Shown here in pieces: positions 16,884 to 24,424 of a stretch of 35,595 bases of DNA. Both the position numbers and the translations under genes were made by a program. This stretch comes from Clostridia bacterium (GTDB taxonomy: Bacteria; Bacillota; Clostridia; Oscillospirales; CAG-272), in contig JAFQGP010000070.1 in the NCBI GenBank assembly GCA_017415485.1, positions 1-35,595 on the forward strand. Reading direction: 5' to 3'. A model generated the notes under the pieces. It had not been told where the DNA came from, ran no database searches, and saw only the letters and a program-made list of their open reading frames with translations. Positions within the stretch are counted from its first letter, which is position 1. Each line of letters begins with the position of its first letter.

Positions 16884-18269
16884 CTATTGTTGATTCAGCG
16901 TCGATTGCTTTTTCTTTATCTCCTTGCCGACGATGTTGAGCATTATCGCGGAAAGGACGGCAAGAAGGGCGTTTGCGCCGAAGAAATTGAGCCAGATGCC
17001 GTCAAGTCCGAGTCCCCAGAGCGCGCCGAGCATCAAAACGGGGAAAACGAGCGCGATCGACACAGACATAATTGTTGCGAGCGCGGGCTTTTCGATGGCG
17101 GAGAGGAAGCTTTGAGTCATAACGCCGACCCAACGGAAGATATACGCGAGGCAGAAAAGTCTGATCGCGCGGGTCGATACCTCGAGAAGGCGGATCTCCT
17201 CGGCATCGACGAAGAGCGAGGCGATCGTGCCGGGGAAGAAAAAGAGGATCGAGGTCGAAACAAAGCCGATGACGGCTGTTCCGATGAATCCGCAGCGGAC
17301 GATCTTTTTGACGCGGTCATAATTCGCTGCGCCCCAGTTGAAGCCGATGGCGGGCGAGAGCGAGTCGCTGACGCCGTAAAGCAGCGGCCAGCAGAGGTCG
17401 GAAGCGTACATCAAAACGGCATAGACCGCAACCGCAGTCGTTCCGCCGCCCTCGCCGAATTCGATAACTCCGAGAGTCATCAGCGAGATGTTCATAAGGA
17501 TCGAGGTAACTCTGCCCGCGACGTTGTTGAGGAAGACGGGCGAGCCGCAAGCCGCGATCTGCTTGAACATTGAAAGATGAAAATGCGGTTTTGTGAATCT
17601 GAGCAGCGTTTTTCCGCGCAAGAACGGGATCATGGCAACGACAGAGCAAACGCACATCGAAAGCGAGACCGCAAGTGCCGAGCCGACAACGTCCATCTTG
17701 AGTCCGAGAAGGAAGAAGGTGAGAAGCACAAGAGTCAAAAGATTCGAGCCGATGTTGATCGCCATGCTCGTTTTGACGTATCCGCTGATGCGGAGGTAGT
17801 TATCCATCGCAAAAAAGATGGTTGCAAGCGGGCCGAGAAGCGCGCAGGTGCGCAGGTATCTGACCGAGGTATCAAGCAGTTCTCCGTCCGCTCCCATAAG
17901 TCTTGAAAGCGGCTCGGCGGCAAAGACCATGATCGTGCCCATAATCACCGACGCGATCAGTATCATCACGACCGAGCAGGAAAAGACGTTGTTTGCCGTT
18001 TCCTTGTCGTCCTGACCGAGAGCGATCGAGATCGGCACCGACGCGCCGACGCCGATGAGGTCGGAAAGCGAGAAATTTATCATAACGAGAGGCATTGCGA
18101 TATTCACCGCCGCAAAAGCGCCCTCTCCAAGTGTTTGTCCTATAAAAATGCCTTCAATGATGCTGTATACCGACATCGCGAACATACTGATCATACCCGG
18201 CATCGCAACAACGAAAAAGAGCCGCCATGGGTTCATCGAGGCATACATCTCTTCGGTCTTGGTTTTCAT
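16884..18269 (-). CDS. MATE-family efflux transporter (MepA-like)
   Basis: A 461-aa, 12-helix membrane protein of the multidrug and toxic compound extrusion family. It shows the family's N-terminal P-G-M-I-S-M-F-A-M-S-V-Y and the I-E-G-I-F-I-G, G-A-S-V-P-I-S-I-A-L-G-Q and F-N-W-G-A-A-N-Y segments. It is expected to export cationic compounds in exchange for Na+ or H+. GGAGG lies 12 nt upstream of the ATG, and a consensus promoter lies at 18305-18333. First gene of the MATE-MMPL unit. Confidence 0.9.
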   Translation of the reverse strand: MKTKTEEMYASMNPWRLFFVVAMPGMISMFAMSVYSIIEGIFIGQTLGEGAFAAVNIAMPLVMINFSLSDLIGVGASVPISIALGQDDKETANNVFSCSVVMILIASVIMGTIMVFAAEPLSRLMGADGELLDTSVRYLRTCALLGPLATIFFAMDNYLRISGYVKTSMAINIGSNLLTLVLLTFFLLGLKMDVVGSALAVSLSMCVCSVVAMIPFLRGKTLLRFTKPHFHLSMFKQIAACGSPVFLNNVAGRVTSILMNISLMTLGVIEFGEGGGTTAVAVYAVLMYASDLCWPLLYGVSDSLSPAIGFNWGAANYDRVKKIVRCGFIGTAVIGFVSTSILFFFPGTIASLFVDAEEIRLLEVSTRAIRLFCLAYIFRWVGVMTQSFLSAIEKPALATIMSVSIALVFPVLMLGALWGLGLDGIWLNFFGANALLAVLSAIMLNIVGKEIKKKQSTLNQQ

Positions 18270-18304
18270 ATCAAGTCGTGTCCTCCAAAAAAAGCTACCT
18301 ATTA

Positions 18305-18333
18305 ATTATATATCCTTTATATATCAATGTCAA
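18305..18333 (-). promoter_or_regulatory. Vegetative promoter of the MATE-MMPL unit
   Basis: On the minus strand, TTGACA (18333-18328), a 17-bp spacer and TATAAT (18310-18305), 36 bp before the start codon. Confidence 0.87.
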
Positions 18334-18384
18334 TAGCGCGGGGGATTGTTTTACAGAAAGTTTATATAAAGGACGGGGACATTA

Positions 18385-18492
18385 CCATTATTCATTCATC
18401 ATCCTTCATTATTCATTATTCATTTGACCAACGTAAGTTTTGTAATGAATAATGAAGCCGCTTCGCTGATGAATAATGAATAATGAATAATC
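18385..18492. repeat. Heptamer-repeat inverted arms (TTCATTA family)
   Basis: Two arms made of 7-bp units: TTCATTA repeats at about 18387-18424 and the complementary TAATGAA repeats at about 18444-18488. They are separated by a short unrelated loop and interrupted by a GC-rich patch (GAAGCCGCTTCGC). The arms can form an imperfect hairpin. It looks like a MITE-like or slippage-prone intergenic repeat. The rest of 18334-18583 is AT-rich with no gene seen. Confidence 0.6.
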
Positions 18493-18583
18493 AGCAAGTG
18501 CGAACATAGCTTTCCTGGTATCGTTTGTTTGTAATAAATTATATTAATCAGCTATCTTTGCCCGAAATAATTCAAACTATATA

Positions 18584-18612
18584 TTTACTTAATGGTATTT
18601 TTATGTTATAAT
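18584..18612 (+). promoter_or_regulatory. Putative promoter for the DMP19-like gene
   Basis: TTTACT at 18584-18589 (4 of 6 consensus), 17-bp spacer, TATAAT at 18607-18612, about 49 bp before the start codon at 18661. Confidence 0.6.
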
Positions 18613-18660
18613 AATATCAATCAATAAAATTGCATTTGACAAATTGAAAGGAGCACTGAT

Positions 18661-19116
18661 ATGGAACACATCTGGAATTTGACCGACACAAACGATTTTG
18701 TTGTCGCTATGACCGAGCATCTTGAAAATAAAACTCGGTATGGTGATGATATGTCTGTTTTGAGTGAGGCAGAACGAATCTTCTACATTACCCAGACCCT
18801 TGAAATGGAAGTGAACAATGGCGGCTTTTCTCAGTTTTTCTACAATTCCAGCGGCAATTTTTCGGGTGAACTGGTGAGTGCATTTACCGCAATCGGGGCA
18901 AATGCAACCGCCGCTATTTGTCGGAAAGCAATTGCAGCATTCGGTCGGGACATTCCCGTTGACAGAGACGAACGGGAGCAAATGTTAGACGAGATGGATA
19001 GCGATGAAATCGATGAAATTTTGGATGAATGTGACAGCGCTTTCTACGACTACGAAGACGATCTGAACGAATTGAACTATAACTTTGTAATGAAGAACAA
19101 GGAATCTTTCAATTAA
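18661..19116 (+). CDS. Acidic DMP19/DUF4375-family protein
   Basis: A 151-aa soluble protein matching the DMP19 (DUF4375) pattern: a helical N-terminus, E-M-E-V-N-N-G-G-F-S-Q-F-F-Y-N-S-S-G near 50-67, and a C-terminal half rich in Asp/Glu. The family takes its name from Neisseria DMP19, a DNA-mimic protein that binds a transcription factor; members also occur near polymorphic toxin loci. The strong acidity here agrees with either a DNA-mimic or an immunity-type role (inference). AAAGGAG precedes the ATG. The DNA is more AT-rich than the neighbouring genes, which suggests transfer. Probably co-transcribed with the small membrane protein that follows. Confidence 0.75.
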   Translation: MEHIWNLTDTNDFVVAMTEHLENKTRYGDDMSVLSEAERIFYITQTLEMEVNNGGFSQFFYNSSGNFSGELVSAFTAIGANATAAICRKAIAAFGRDIPVDRDEREQMLDEMDSDEIDEILDECDSAFYDYEDDLNELNYNFVMKNKESFN

Positions 19117-19149
19117 GCCTATTTCAATTTAACAAAGGAGTGTGATTGT

Positions 19150-19326
19150 ATGAAAAAGATACTTTTTGGAATTATGTTGATTCTTATGAGCATGGCGTTC
19201 GTTTTTGCGGAGGAATTCATGAGTGTACTTATCGTAGATGAGTATATTGATGCGATCGTATGTGTCATACTTCCTATTATCGGCTTTGTTATAAGTCTTT
19301 GGGGACTTCTTGAAAAAGACAAATAA
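19150..19326 (+). CDS. Small two-helix membrane protein (58 aa)
   Basis: A 58-aa hypothetical protein starting M-K-K-I-L-F-G. It has a hydrophobic segment at about 4-20 and a second at about 35-52, and a short charged tail (E-K-D-K). AAAGGAG lies 11 nt before the ATG, and a strong terminator begins 5 bp past the stop. It lies 33 bp after the DMP19-like gene. I do not recognise a family. Confidence 0.65.
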   Translation: MKKILFGIMLILMSMAFVFAEEFMSVLIVDEYIDAIVCVILPIIGFVISLWGLLEKDK

Positions 19327-19330
19327 CAAC

Positions 19331-19378
19331 ATACAACACAGCAGCATCTTTCGTTCGGAAGATGCTGCTGTGTTGTAT
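19331..19378. terminator. Bidirectional terminator, perfect 20-bp stem
   Basis: Arms 19331-19350 and 19359-19378 are perfectly complementary with an 8-nt loop (TCGTTCGG). It separates the plus-strand small membrane protein from the minus-strand dapF and ends at the dapF stop codon. Confidence 0.93.
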
Positions 19379-20142
19379 TATTCTATTTCACCCTCGGAAA
19401 CAAATTCCGCGGGACCGCGCATGAGGCAGGTGAAGTCGTTTTTGACTGTAATTTCAAGGTCGCCGCCGTCAAGGTGCACCTTGATCGGCTCACCTTTGCG
19501 GCATAAGCCTTTGCTCACAGCCGCCGCGGCGGAGGCGCAAGCGCCCGTACCACAAGCCAAGGTCTCGCCGCTTCCCCTCTCCCAGACTCGCATTCGGAGC
19601 TCGTTATCGCCAACGACTGAAACAAATTCAACGTTGACCCTGCCGGGGAAAGCCTTGTTGCATTCTATCTTCGGCCCGATGTCGCGAAGGAGAATGAGCG
19701 CGACGTCATCGGTAAATATCACCGCGTGCGGGTTTCCGACGCTGACGGGAGTGCATTCAAAGCCAAGATCAAGCATTAAATCATCCGAAATCTCCGCTTT
19801 TCCCATATCGACCGTGACGCCGCCCCCGTCTATCAGGAGGCGCTTGACGCCCGAAAGAGTCTCGACGGTCAGCTCATCCTTGTCGGTATATCCCTTTTCG
19901 CGGACGAATTTTGCCACGCAACGGATCCCGTTGCCGCACATTTTCGCCTCGCTTCCGTCGGCGTTGAAGATACGCATCGAGAAATCGGCGATTTCCGAAC
20001 TGCCAATATAGATCATCCCGTCCGAGCCGATGCCGCTTTGTCTGTTTGAATATTTCACCGCAAGCTGTGCGGCGTTTGCGGGAACCTCTCCGAAAACGAA
20101 GAGATAATCGTTCCCGATGCCGTGCATTTTTGTGTAGCGCAT
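19378..20142 (-). CDS. dapF: Diaminopimelate epimerase
   Basis: A 254-aa enzyme converting LL- to meso-diaminopimelate, for lysine and peptidoglycan synthesis in the cytosol. Both catalytic cysteines are present: Cys69 in A-K-M-C-G-N-G-I-R-C and Cys197 in E-T-L-A-C-G-T-G-A-C-A. N-A-D-G-S (60-64) and S-V-G-N-P-H (134-139) also match the family. Slightly short for the family (about 270-280). GGAGG precedes the ATG. It lies 20 bp after the membrane-protein gene on the same strand and is likely co-transcribed with it. Confidence 0.95.
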   Translation of the reverse strand: MRYTKMHGIGNDYLFVFGEVPANAAQLAVKYSNRQSGIGSDGMIYIGSSEIADFSMRIFNADGSEAKMCGNGIRCVAKFVREKGYTDKDELTVETLSGVKRLLIDGGGVTVDMGKAEISDDLMLDLGFECTPVSVGNPHAVIFTDDVALILLRDIGPKIECNKAFPGRVNVEFVSVVGDNELRMRVWERGSGETLACGTGACASAAAAVSKGLCRKGEPIKVHLDGGDLEITVKNDFTCLMRGPAEFVSEGEIE

Positions 20143-20162
20143 TATATGCCTCCGCAGATGTT

Positions 20163-20507
20163 TCAGGAGATGGCGTTGATAAAGCCGATAACAAGAGCCG
20201 CTGCCGCGCAGATCCTTGAAGCAAGGCTGAGGCGGTCAAGTCCCTTCTTTGCGCCGATGATATCAAGGACTACTGCCCCGATCGCCGCCGCGCCTGCAAG
20301 GAGCGCGATCAATGCCTGACCGACGAAGCCGTAAAGCGCAATATAGAATCCCATTGCCGCAAGGTATAATGCGAGCGCAGAAACGATATAGAGGCTGACC
20401 CTTCTGACGGTCTTGTTTCTGATAAGGAACATCAGAAGTGCCGCAAGCAGGCTGAGCGCTGTGATAGCCATAAAGGCGATTACCAAAAGATCAAGAGAAG
20501 TCAACAT
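20163..20507 (-). CDS. Hypothetical four-helix membrane protein
   Basis: A 114-aa protein with four hydrophobic helices at about 5-28, 37-55, 58-83 and 95-112, separated by short basic loops (R-N-K-T-V-R-R, G-A-K-K-G). I do not recognise a family. GAGG lies upstream of the ATG. It is the gene before dapF and shares its transcript. Confidence 0.6.
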   Translation of the reverse strand: MLTSLDLLVIAFMAITALSLLAALLMFLIRNKTVRRVSLYIVSALALYLAAMGFYIALYGFVGQALIALLAGAAAIGAVVLDIIGAKKGLDRLSLASRICAAAALVIGFINAIS

Positions 20508-20562
20508 TTTAATTTCCTCACTTTCATTGTTTGTTTTTGGGTTGCTTTTCTTTTGTGTCTAT

Positions 20563-20619
20563 ATTATACCGCAGACTTCTGAAGAAAACAGCGAGGAAAT
20601 TCTGAAGAATTCTAAAGAA
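20563..20619 (-). promoter_or_regulatory. Putative promoter and operator repeats upstream of the dapF unit
   Basis: A consensus -10 TATAAT lies on the minus strand at 20568-20563, with no convincing -35. Just upstream are three near-identical 10-bp sites: TTCTGAAGAA at 20577-20586, TTCTGAAGAA at 20600-20609, and TTCTAAAGAA at 20610-20619. The last two are directly abutting. Regular direct repeats beside a weak -35 suggest an activator site, possibly for the response regulator encoded at 21635 (inference). Confidence 0.4.
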
Positions 20620-20622
20620 GAT

Positions 20623-21642
20623 CTATGAAAAATCGGTAAAAACGACGGTTATGCGAAAAATTCCGTGCTCTTCCTCAACACAAGCACTGCCGCCGTAAAG
20701 CCCCGCAATGCGCTTGATGCTTTTGAGCCCGATGCCGTAGCTTTCGCTCTTTTCAATATCCGCGCGGATGCGGTTCTCCTGCGAAAGCGTCAGTTTGCCC
20801 TCCGCAAGGGAAAGTGAGATCGCAACAGAGCTTTGCCTGTCGGCGTATTTTCTTATATTGGAAGAAAGATTGTCAAAAACTCTTTGCAGCTCGCGGACGT
20901 CGAAATTGCCGGCAAACGGCGAAAGCGTAACCTTTGCCTCGATGCTGAAATCATCCTCAAGTGAGGATTCAAATTCATCGACAAGCTGACAAAACAGCAA
21001 ACGGGCATCATCGAAGCGCTCAAGCTTTCTTGCGCCGCCGTCAAGAAGAATATCGGTCAGCTCCTTGATCTGCAAGCTCTTTTTGCGGATCAATTCAAGA
21101 TAGTTTCGGCGCTCTGCCTCGGGGAGATCACCCGACGTCAAAAGCTCCGAATAGGACATAATGGATGTCAGCGGAGTTCTGATATCGTGTGAAAGCGAGC
21201 GGATGAGCTCTTCTTTTTCGCTTTGCAAAGCCGCCTCCTCGGCGCGAACACGCTTTTGCGTTTCGGAAAGATAATTGATCGAGCGCGCAAGATCGCCAAG
21301 CTCGTCATTGCCCTCGACGGGGACTGTGTGCTCCTCGCCCGAGTGAAGCGCCTCGATGCCCTTTGCGATCTTCGGAATATATGAAAGCCGCTGGCCGAGC
21401 AGGAACAAAAAGAGCATAACGAAGACCAGAACCGATATTATCGCCCCAAGGCTGAATATCCGGCTTGTCATATAGTCGAGATCGATATCCGTCATTTCGA
21501 TATTCTGCGAGTAAACAAAGCTATCGGCTATATGCAATGCAAGAAATACAAGCAGGCAAAAAAGGCATACCGCCGCCGCAAGGGATACCGCAAGATCGCC
21601 GAGTATTTCAAAAGACAGCTTGCTCTTTCTCGAATCAGTCAA
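20623..21642 (-). CDS. Sensor histidine kinase
   Basis: A 339-aa membrane histidine kinase. Two helices (about 16-38 and 64-84) bracket a short outside loop of about 25 residues. A HAMP segment (85-135) follows, then the H-box S-L-S-H-D-I-R-T-P-L with phosphorylated His152, and a HATPase domain with N-box (F-D-N-L-S-S-N-I-R-K-Y) and G-I-G-L-K-S-I. The start is a TTG at 21642, overlapping the response regulator's stop by 8 bp, with a GGGG-rich site upstream; later ATGs would remove the first helix. The partner is the regulator at 21635-22330. The small sensor loop suggests it senses the membrane or a partner protein. Confidence 0.88.
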   Translation of the reverse strand: MTDSRKSKLSFEILGDLAVSLAAAVCLFCLLVFLALHIADSFVYSQNIEMTDIDLDYMTSRIFSLGAIISVLVFVMLFLFLLGQRLSYIPKIAKGIEALHSGEEHTVPVEGNDELGDLARSINYLSETQKRVRAEEAALQSEKEELIRSLSHDIRTPLTSIMSYSELLTSGDLPEAERRNYLELIRKKSLQIKELTDILLDGGARKLERFDDARLLFCQLVDEFESSLEDDFSIEAKVTLSPFAGNFDVRELQRVFDNLSSNIRKYADRQSSVAISLSLAEGKLTLSQENRIRADIEKSESYGIGLKSIKRIAGLYGGSACVEEEHGIFRITVVFTDFS

Positions 21643-22330
21643 TGTAATATCCCCTTCCCCACGCGGTTTTTATATATGCGGGATTGCGCGAATCGTCGCC
21701 GAGCTTCTTGCGGATGTTCTTGATATGAACCATTATCGCGTCATTACCCACCGCGTTCTCGTTCCATATACTCTCATAGATATTGTCGAGCGAGTATATC
21801 TTCTTTCTGTGCGAAGCAAGCAGCTCGAGGATCTTGAATTCGGTATATGTCAGCGCGACCGTCTCGCCGTTTTTAACTATGGATTGCGTGTCAAGATCAA
21901 GGAAAAGGTCGCCTATCGCAAGTCTGTTCAACTCGGGTTCTTTTTCGGGCGGTGTACTATTCACACTTCTGCGAAGGATCGCTCGGACTCGCATAAGAAG
22001 CTCGATATTCGAGAAGGGCTTGACTATATAATCGTCCGCTCCCGCGGAAAATGCCATAACCTTGTCGGACTCGCCCGAAAAAGCGGTGAGGAAGACTATC
22101 GGCGCATCATATTTCTTGCGGAGCTCCGCCGCCGCCATAATGCCCGAAAGCCGCGGCATATTTACGTCGAGGAGATAAAGATCGACCTCGGGTGAAGCCA
22201 GAGCGAGCACCCCTTCGCCGTCCTCCGCCGCCATAACCTCGTAGCCTTCGCCGCGAAGAAGAAGCCCGACCACATCGCGGATCTCCTTTTCATCATCGGC
22301 TATGAGAATCAGTTTTTTGTCGTTTTTCAT
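21635..22330 (-). CDS. OmpR/PhoB-family response regulator
   Basis: A 231-aa two-domain regulator. The receiver domain (1-120) has the acidic pair Asp12/Asp13, phosphoacceptor Asp55 (L-Y-L-L-D-V-N-M-P), T/A-F-S-G and the conserved Lys in D-Y-I-V-K-P-F. The winged-helix DNA-binding domain (about 140-231) has T-Y-T-E-F-K-I-L-E-L-L and G-R-G-Y. The start is at 22330, 7 nt after GGAG; the reading frame is open for 30 more codons upstream but that segment overlaps the sirtuin gene. The stop overlaps the kinase start. Confidence 0.92.
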   Translation of the reverse strand: MKNDKKLILIADDEKEIRDVVGLLLRGEGYEVMAAEDGEGVLALASPEVDLYLLDVNMPRLSGIMAAAELRKKYDAPIVFLTAFSGESDKVMAFSAGADDYIVKPFSNIELLMRVRAILRRSVNSTPPEKEPELNRLAIGDLFLDLDTQSIVKNGETVALTYTEFKILELLASHRKKIYSLDNIYESIWNENAVGNDAIMVHIKNIRKKLGDDSRNPAYIKTAWGRGYYID

Positions 22331-22346
22331 GTCGTACTCCAAATGT

Positions 22347-23075
22347 TTATATACCTTCCGCCAGCGCGGAAAGAACCTCGCCGACGGATTCTCTGATAAC
22401 GAATTCCGCAGATCGGTCATAGTCAGTCGGCGAATAATTGATGATTATGAGGTGCTTACCCTCAAAATTTCCGACGAGTGACGCGGCGGGATAAACCGTC
22501 AGCGATGAACCGCCGACAATGAGCACATCGGCAGCCGCGATCTCATTCTCGGCATCCCTGAAAGTGAAACCGTCGAGCGCTTCTCCGTAAAGAGTGACGT
22601 CGGGGCGGACTATGCCTCCGCACGCGGGACATTTCGGCACGATTTCATCTTTCCCAAGCACATTCGGCTCACAAACCTTGCCGCAACGCATACAATAGCT
22701 CCTGCTGACAGTGCCGTGCAGCTCGATGACACGCCCGCTGCCCGCGGATTGATGCAGCCCGTCGATATTTTGCGTTATGACGGACTTGAGGATCCCCTTC
22801 TCTTCGAGCTTCGCCAAAGCATAATGCGCGCGATTCGGCTTTGCATCGGGGTATACCATATTTTTGTTATAAAAATTGTAGAACGCGAGTGGATTGATCG
22901 TCAGACAGCGGCGGCTGAGATAGTATTCGTTGCCCTCGCCCTCGGATGTATAAAGCCCTCCGCTACCGCGAAAATCGGGGATCCCGCTTTCGGTCGAAAC
23001 TCCCGCGCCACCAAAAAAGACAACGTGCTTCGCCTCGCGAAGTATTTCGCGGATCAACTCTATTTCCTTACTCAT
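22347..23075 (-). CDS. cobB: Sir2-family NAD-dependent protein deacylase
   Basis: A 242-aa class-type bacterial sirtuin that removes acyl groups from lysines using NAD. Seen: G-A-G-V-S-T-E-S-G-I-P-D-F-R near residue 25-38, T-Q-N-I-D-G-L-H near 103-110, catalytic His in E-L-H-G-T near 120, and a Cys4 zinc site (C-x-x-C, then C-P-x-C). The ATG at 23075 has AAGGA 6 nt upstream. An ATG two codons earlier (23081) would overlap the previous stop as ATGA and cannot be excluded. Second gene of the HAD-sirtuin-regulator-kinase operon, 16 bp before the regulator. Confidence 0.92.
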   Translation of the reverse strand: MSKEIELIREILREAKHVVFFGGAGVSTESGIPDFRGSGGLYTSEGEGNEYYLSRRCLTINPLAFYNFYNKNMVYPDAKPNRAHYALAKLEEKGILKSVITQNIDGLHQSAGSGRVIELHGTVSRSYCMRCGKVCEPNVLGKDEIVPKCPACGGIVRPDVTLYGEALDGFTFRDAENEIAAADVLIVGGSSLTVYPAASLVGNFEGKHLIIINYSPTDYDRSAEFVIRESVGEVLSALAEGI

Positions 23076-23077
23076 GT

Positions 23078-24241
23078 TCATTCCTTTTCGATCTCCGCCT
23101 TGATCTCAAGCGCGGCATCGGATATTTTCGCATCGCAAAGAAGCGAGGCAAAAAAAGCCTTCACGTCCCCGTCGCCGAGGATGTAATGTACCTGGCTGTT
23201 TCCGAGGGCGGCTGTGAAGAGTGCTTCCTTCTCGTCGAGCGTCCACTCCTTGACCTCGTCGAGCTCTGCGATGATCTTATGCGTCTGCGCGAAGCTGTGG
23301 CTGTCCTCGAGTGCCATTATGAGGTCGCTTCTTCTCTGCTCATCCGCGCCGATATTGCTCTCAGCGGCGGCGGTTGCACTCTTGCAGGAGTAATGCTGCG
23401 ACTCGAGCACCTCGTTTGTCGCGGTGCGGTCGATGATCGCCTTGACGAGCACGTCAAGCTCCTCGCCCTCTCTGTAGTCCGCGGGCGCGAAATACTTGAT
23501 GCGTTTGTCGCGCATCATCTTGTGTACCTTGGTCTTGTCCTTCGTTTCGGTATGATAAACGCCGATCGAATGTCCGCCATTCGAGTTGACAAGCTTCATG
23601 CAGGGCACGTCGGTGTCGCTGTCGCCGATGTAGACCATATTTCTGAAGGGAACGCGAAGCTCCTCGGGCGCGAAGGAATCATTGACTGCGGAATCGTTGA
23701 CGTCAAGCACGCCCTTTTCGATCCTGAAAAGGAACTGTGTTTTGTTGGTGTAATTGATGACCTGCGCGGGCCAGACGGCAAGTCCGCGCTCGTTGTAATA
23801 GAAGGATGAGGCATATATCCTCTCGAACTCGCCCGCAACGCGCGTGCCCTCGATCATCTCCTTGAGTCCCGAGGAGATTATATAATGCTCGACCTTAACA
23901 CCCTTCCCCGCGCCGTACTCGCGAATGCGCGAGAACCAATCCTCGACTCCGGGGAACAGAGTCACCCTCGAGCCGTAATCGGCAAGAGTCTTGCGGCTGA
24001 AAACGATATTTCCCTCCGCCTCGCGCACCATTTTGAGCATATAAGCGAGGTTCTGATCCATCTCGTTCTGCTCGGCAAGCACGTTCACTTCCTTCCAGAA
24101 CTCGCCGACGTCGTAGCCCACCGACTGAATATATCCCTGCGCCTGCATATCATCGGGCGAGAGTGTTTTATCAAAATCATAGCAAATAGCAAGGACGGGC
24201 ATGTCCTCTTTTCTTCTTCTTTCAAAAACCTTGGTTGCCAT
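23078..24241 (-). CDS. HAD-family phosphatase (phosphoserine-phosphatase-like)
   Basis: A 387-aa haloacid-dehalogenase-fold hydrolase. Motif I is C-Y-D-F-D-K-T-L-S (two catalytic Asp near residues 22 and 24), motif II is I-I-S-S-G, and motif IV is I-G-D-S-D-T-D-V. A helical cap lies between I and II. About 120 C-terminal residues past the HAD core are helical and acidic, and I do not recognise them. GGAGG is 7 nt before the ATG. First gene of the operon, with a good promoter at 24271-24299. The substrate is unknown. Confidence 0.85.
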   Translation of the reverse strand: MATKVFERRRKEDMPVLAICYDFDKTLSPDDMQAQGYIQSVGYDVGEFWKEVNVLAEQNEMDQNLAYMLKMVREAEGNIVFSRKTLADYGSRVTLFPGVEDWFSRIREYGAGKGVKVEHYIISSGLKEMIEGTRVAGEFERIYASSFYYNERGLAVWPAQVINYTNKTQFLFRIEKGVLDVNDSAVNDSFAPEELRVPFRNMVYIGDSDTDVPCMKLVNSNGGHSIGVYHTETKDKTKVHKMMRDKRIKYFAPADYREGEELDVLVKAIIDRTATNEVLESQHYSCKSATAAAESNIGADEQRRSDLIMALEDSHSFAQTHKIIAELDEVKEWTLDEKEALFTAALGNSQVHYILGDGDVKAFFASLLCDAKISDAALEIKAEIEKE

Positions 24242-24270
24242 AGGTAACCTCCAAATATTTATTCGAGTTT

Positions 24271-24299
24271 ATTATACCATTTTTTAGAACGATTGTAAA
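24271..24299 (-). promoter_or_regulatory. Promoter of the HAD-sirtuin-two-component operon
   Basis: Minus-strand TTTACA (24299-24294), 17-bp spacer ending in TGG, and TATAAT (24276-24271), 29 bp before the ATG at 24241. It is divergent from the promoter at 24321-24349. Confidence 0.85.
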
Positions 24300-24320
24300 T
24301 GCCCGAAGATAAAAAATCTA

Positions 24321-24349
24321 TTGAAAATGCATATTTTATATGGTATAAT
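24321..24349 (+). promoter_or_regulatory. Promoter of the GH20 gene
   Basis: TTGAAA at 24321-24326, a 17-bp spacer ending in TGG, and TATAAT at 24344-24349. It lies 75 bp before the ATG at 24425. Confidence 0.85.
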
Positions 24350-24424
24350 ATTAACAATAAATGCCAGACTGAAATACTCGCGCGAAATCCCGATTATATT
24401 CCTTGGTAAGGATGGTAAAACATT

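Noticed and set aside
18385-18492. CRISPR array
   Set aside because: Units are 7 bp without spacers, and arms are inverted; no cas genes are present.
22331-22420. Longer start for the response regulator
   Set aside because: The extension lies in the sirtuin coding region; the receiver domain begins at the GGAG-supported ATG at 22330.
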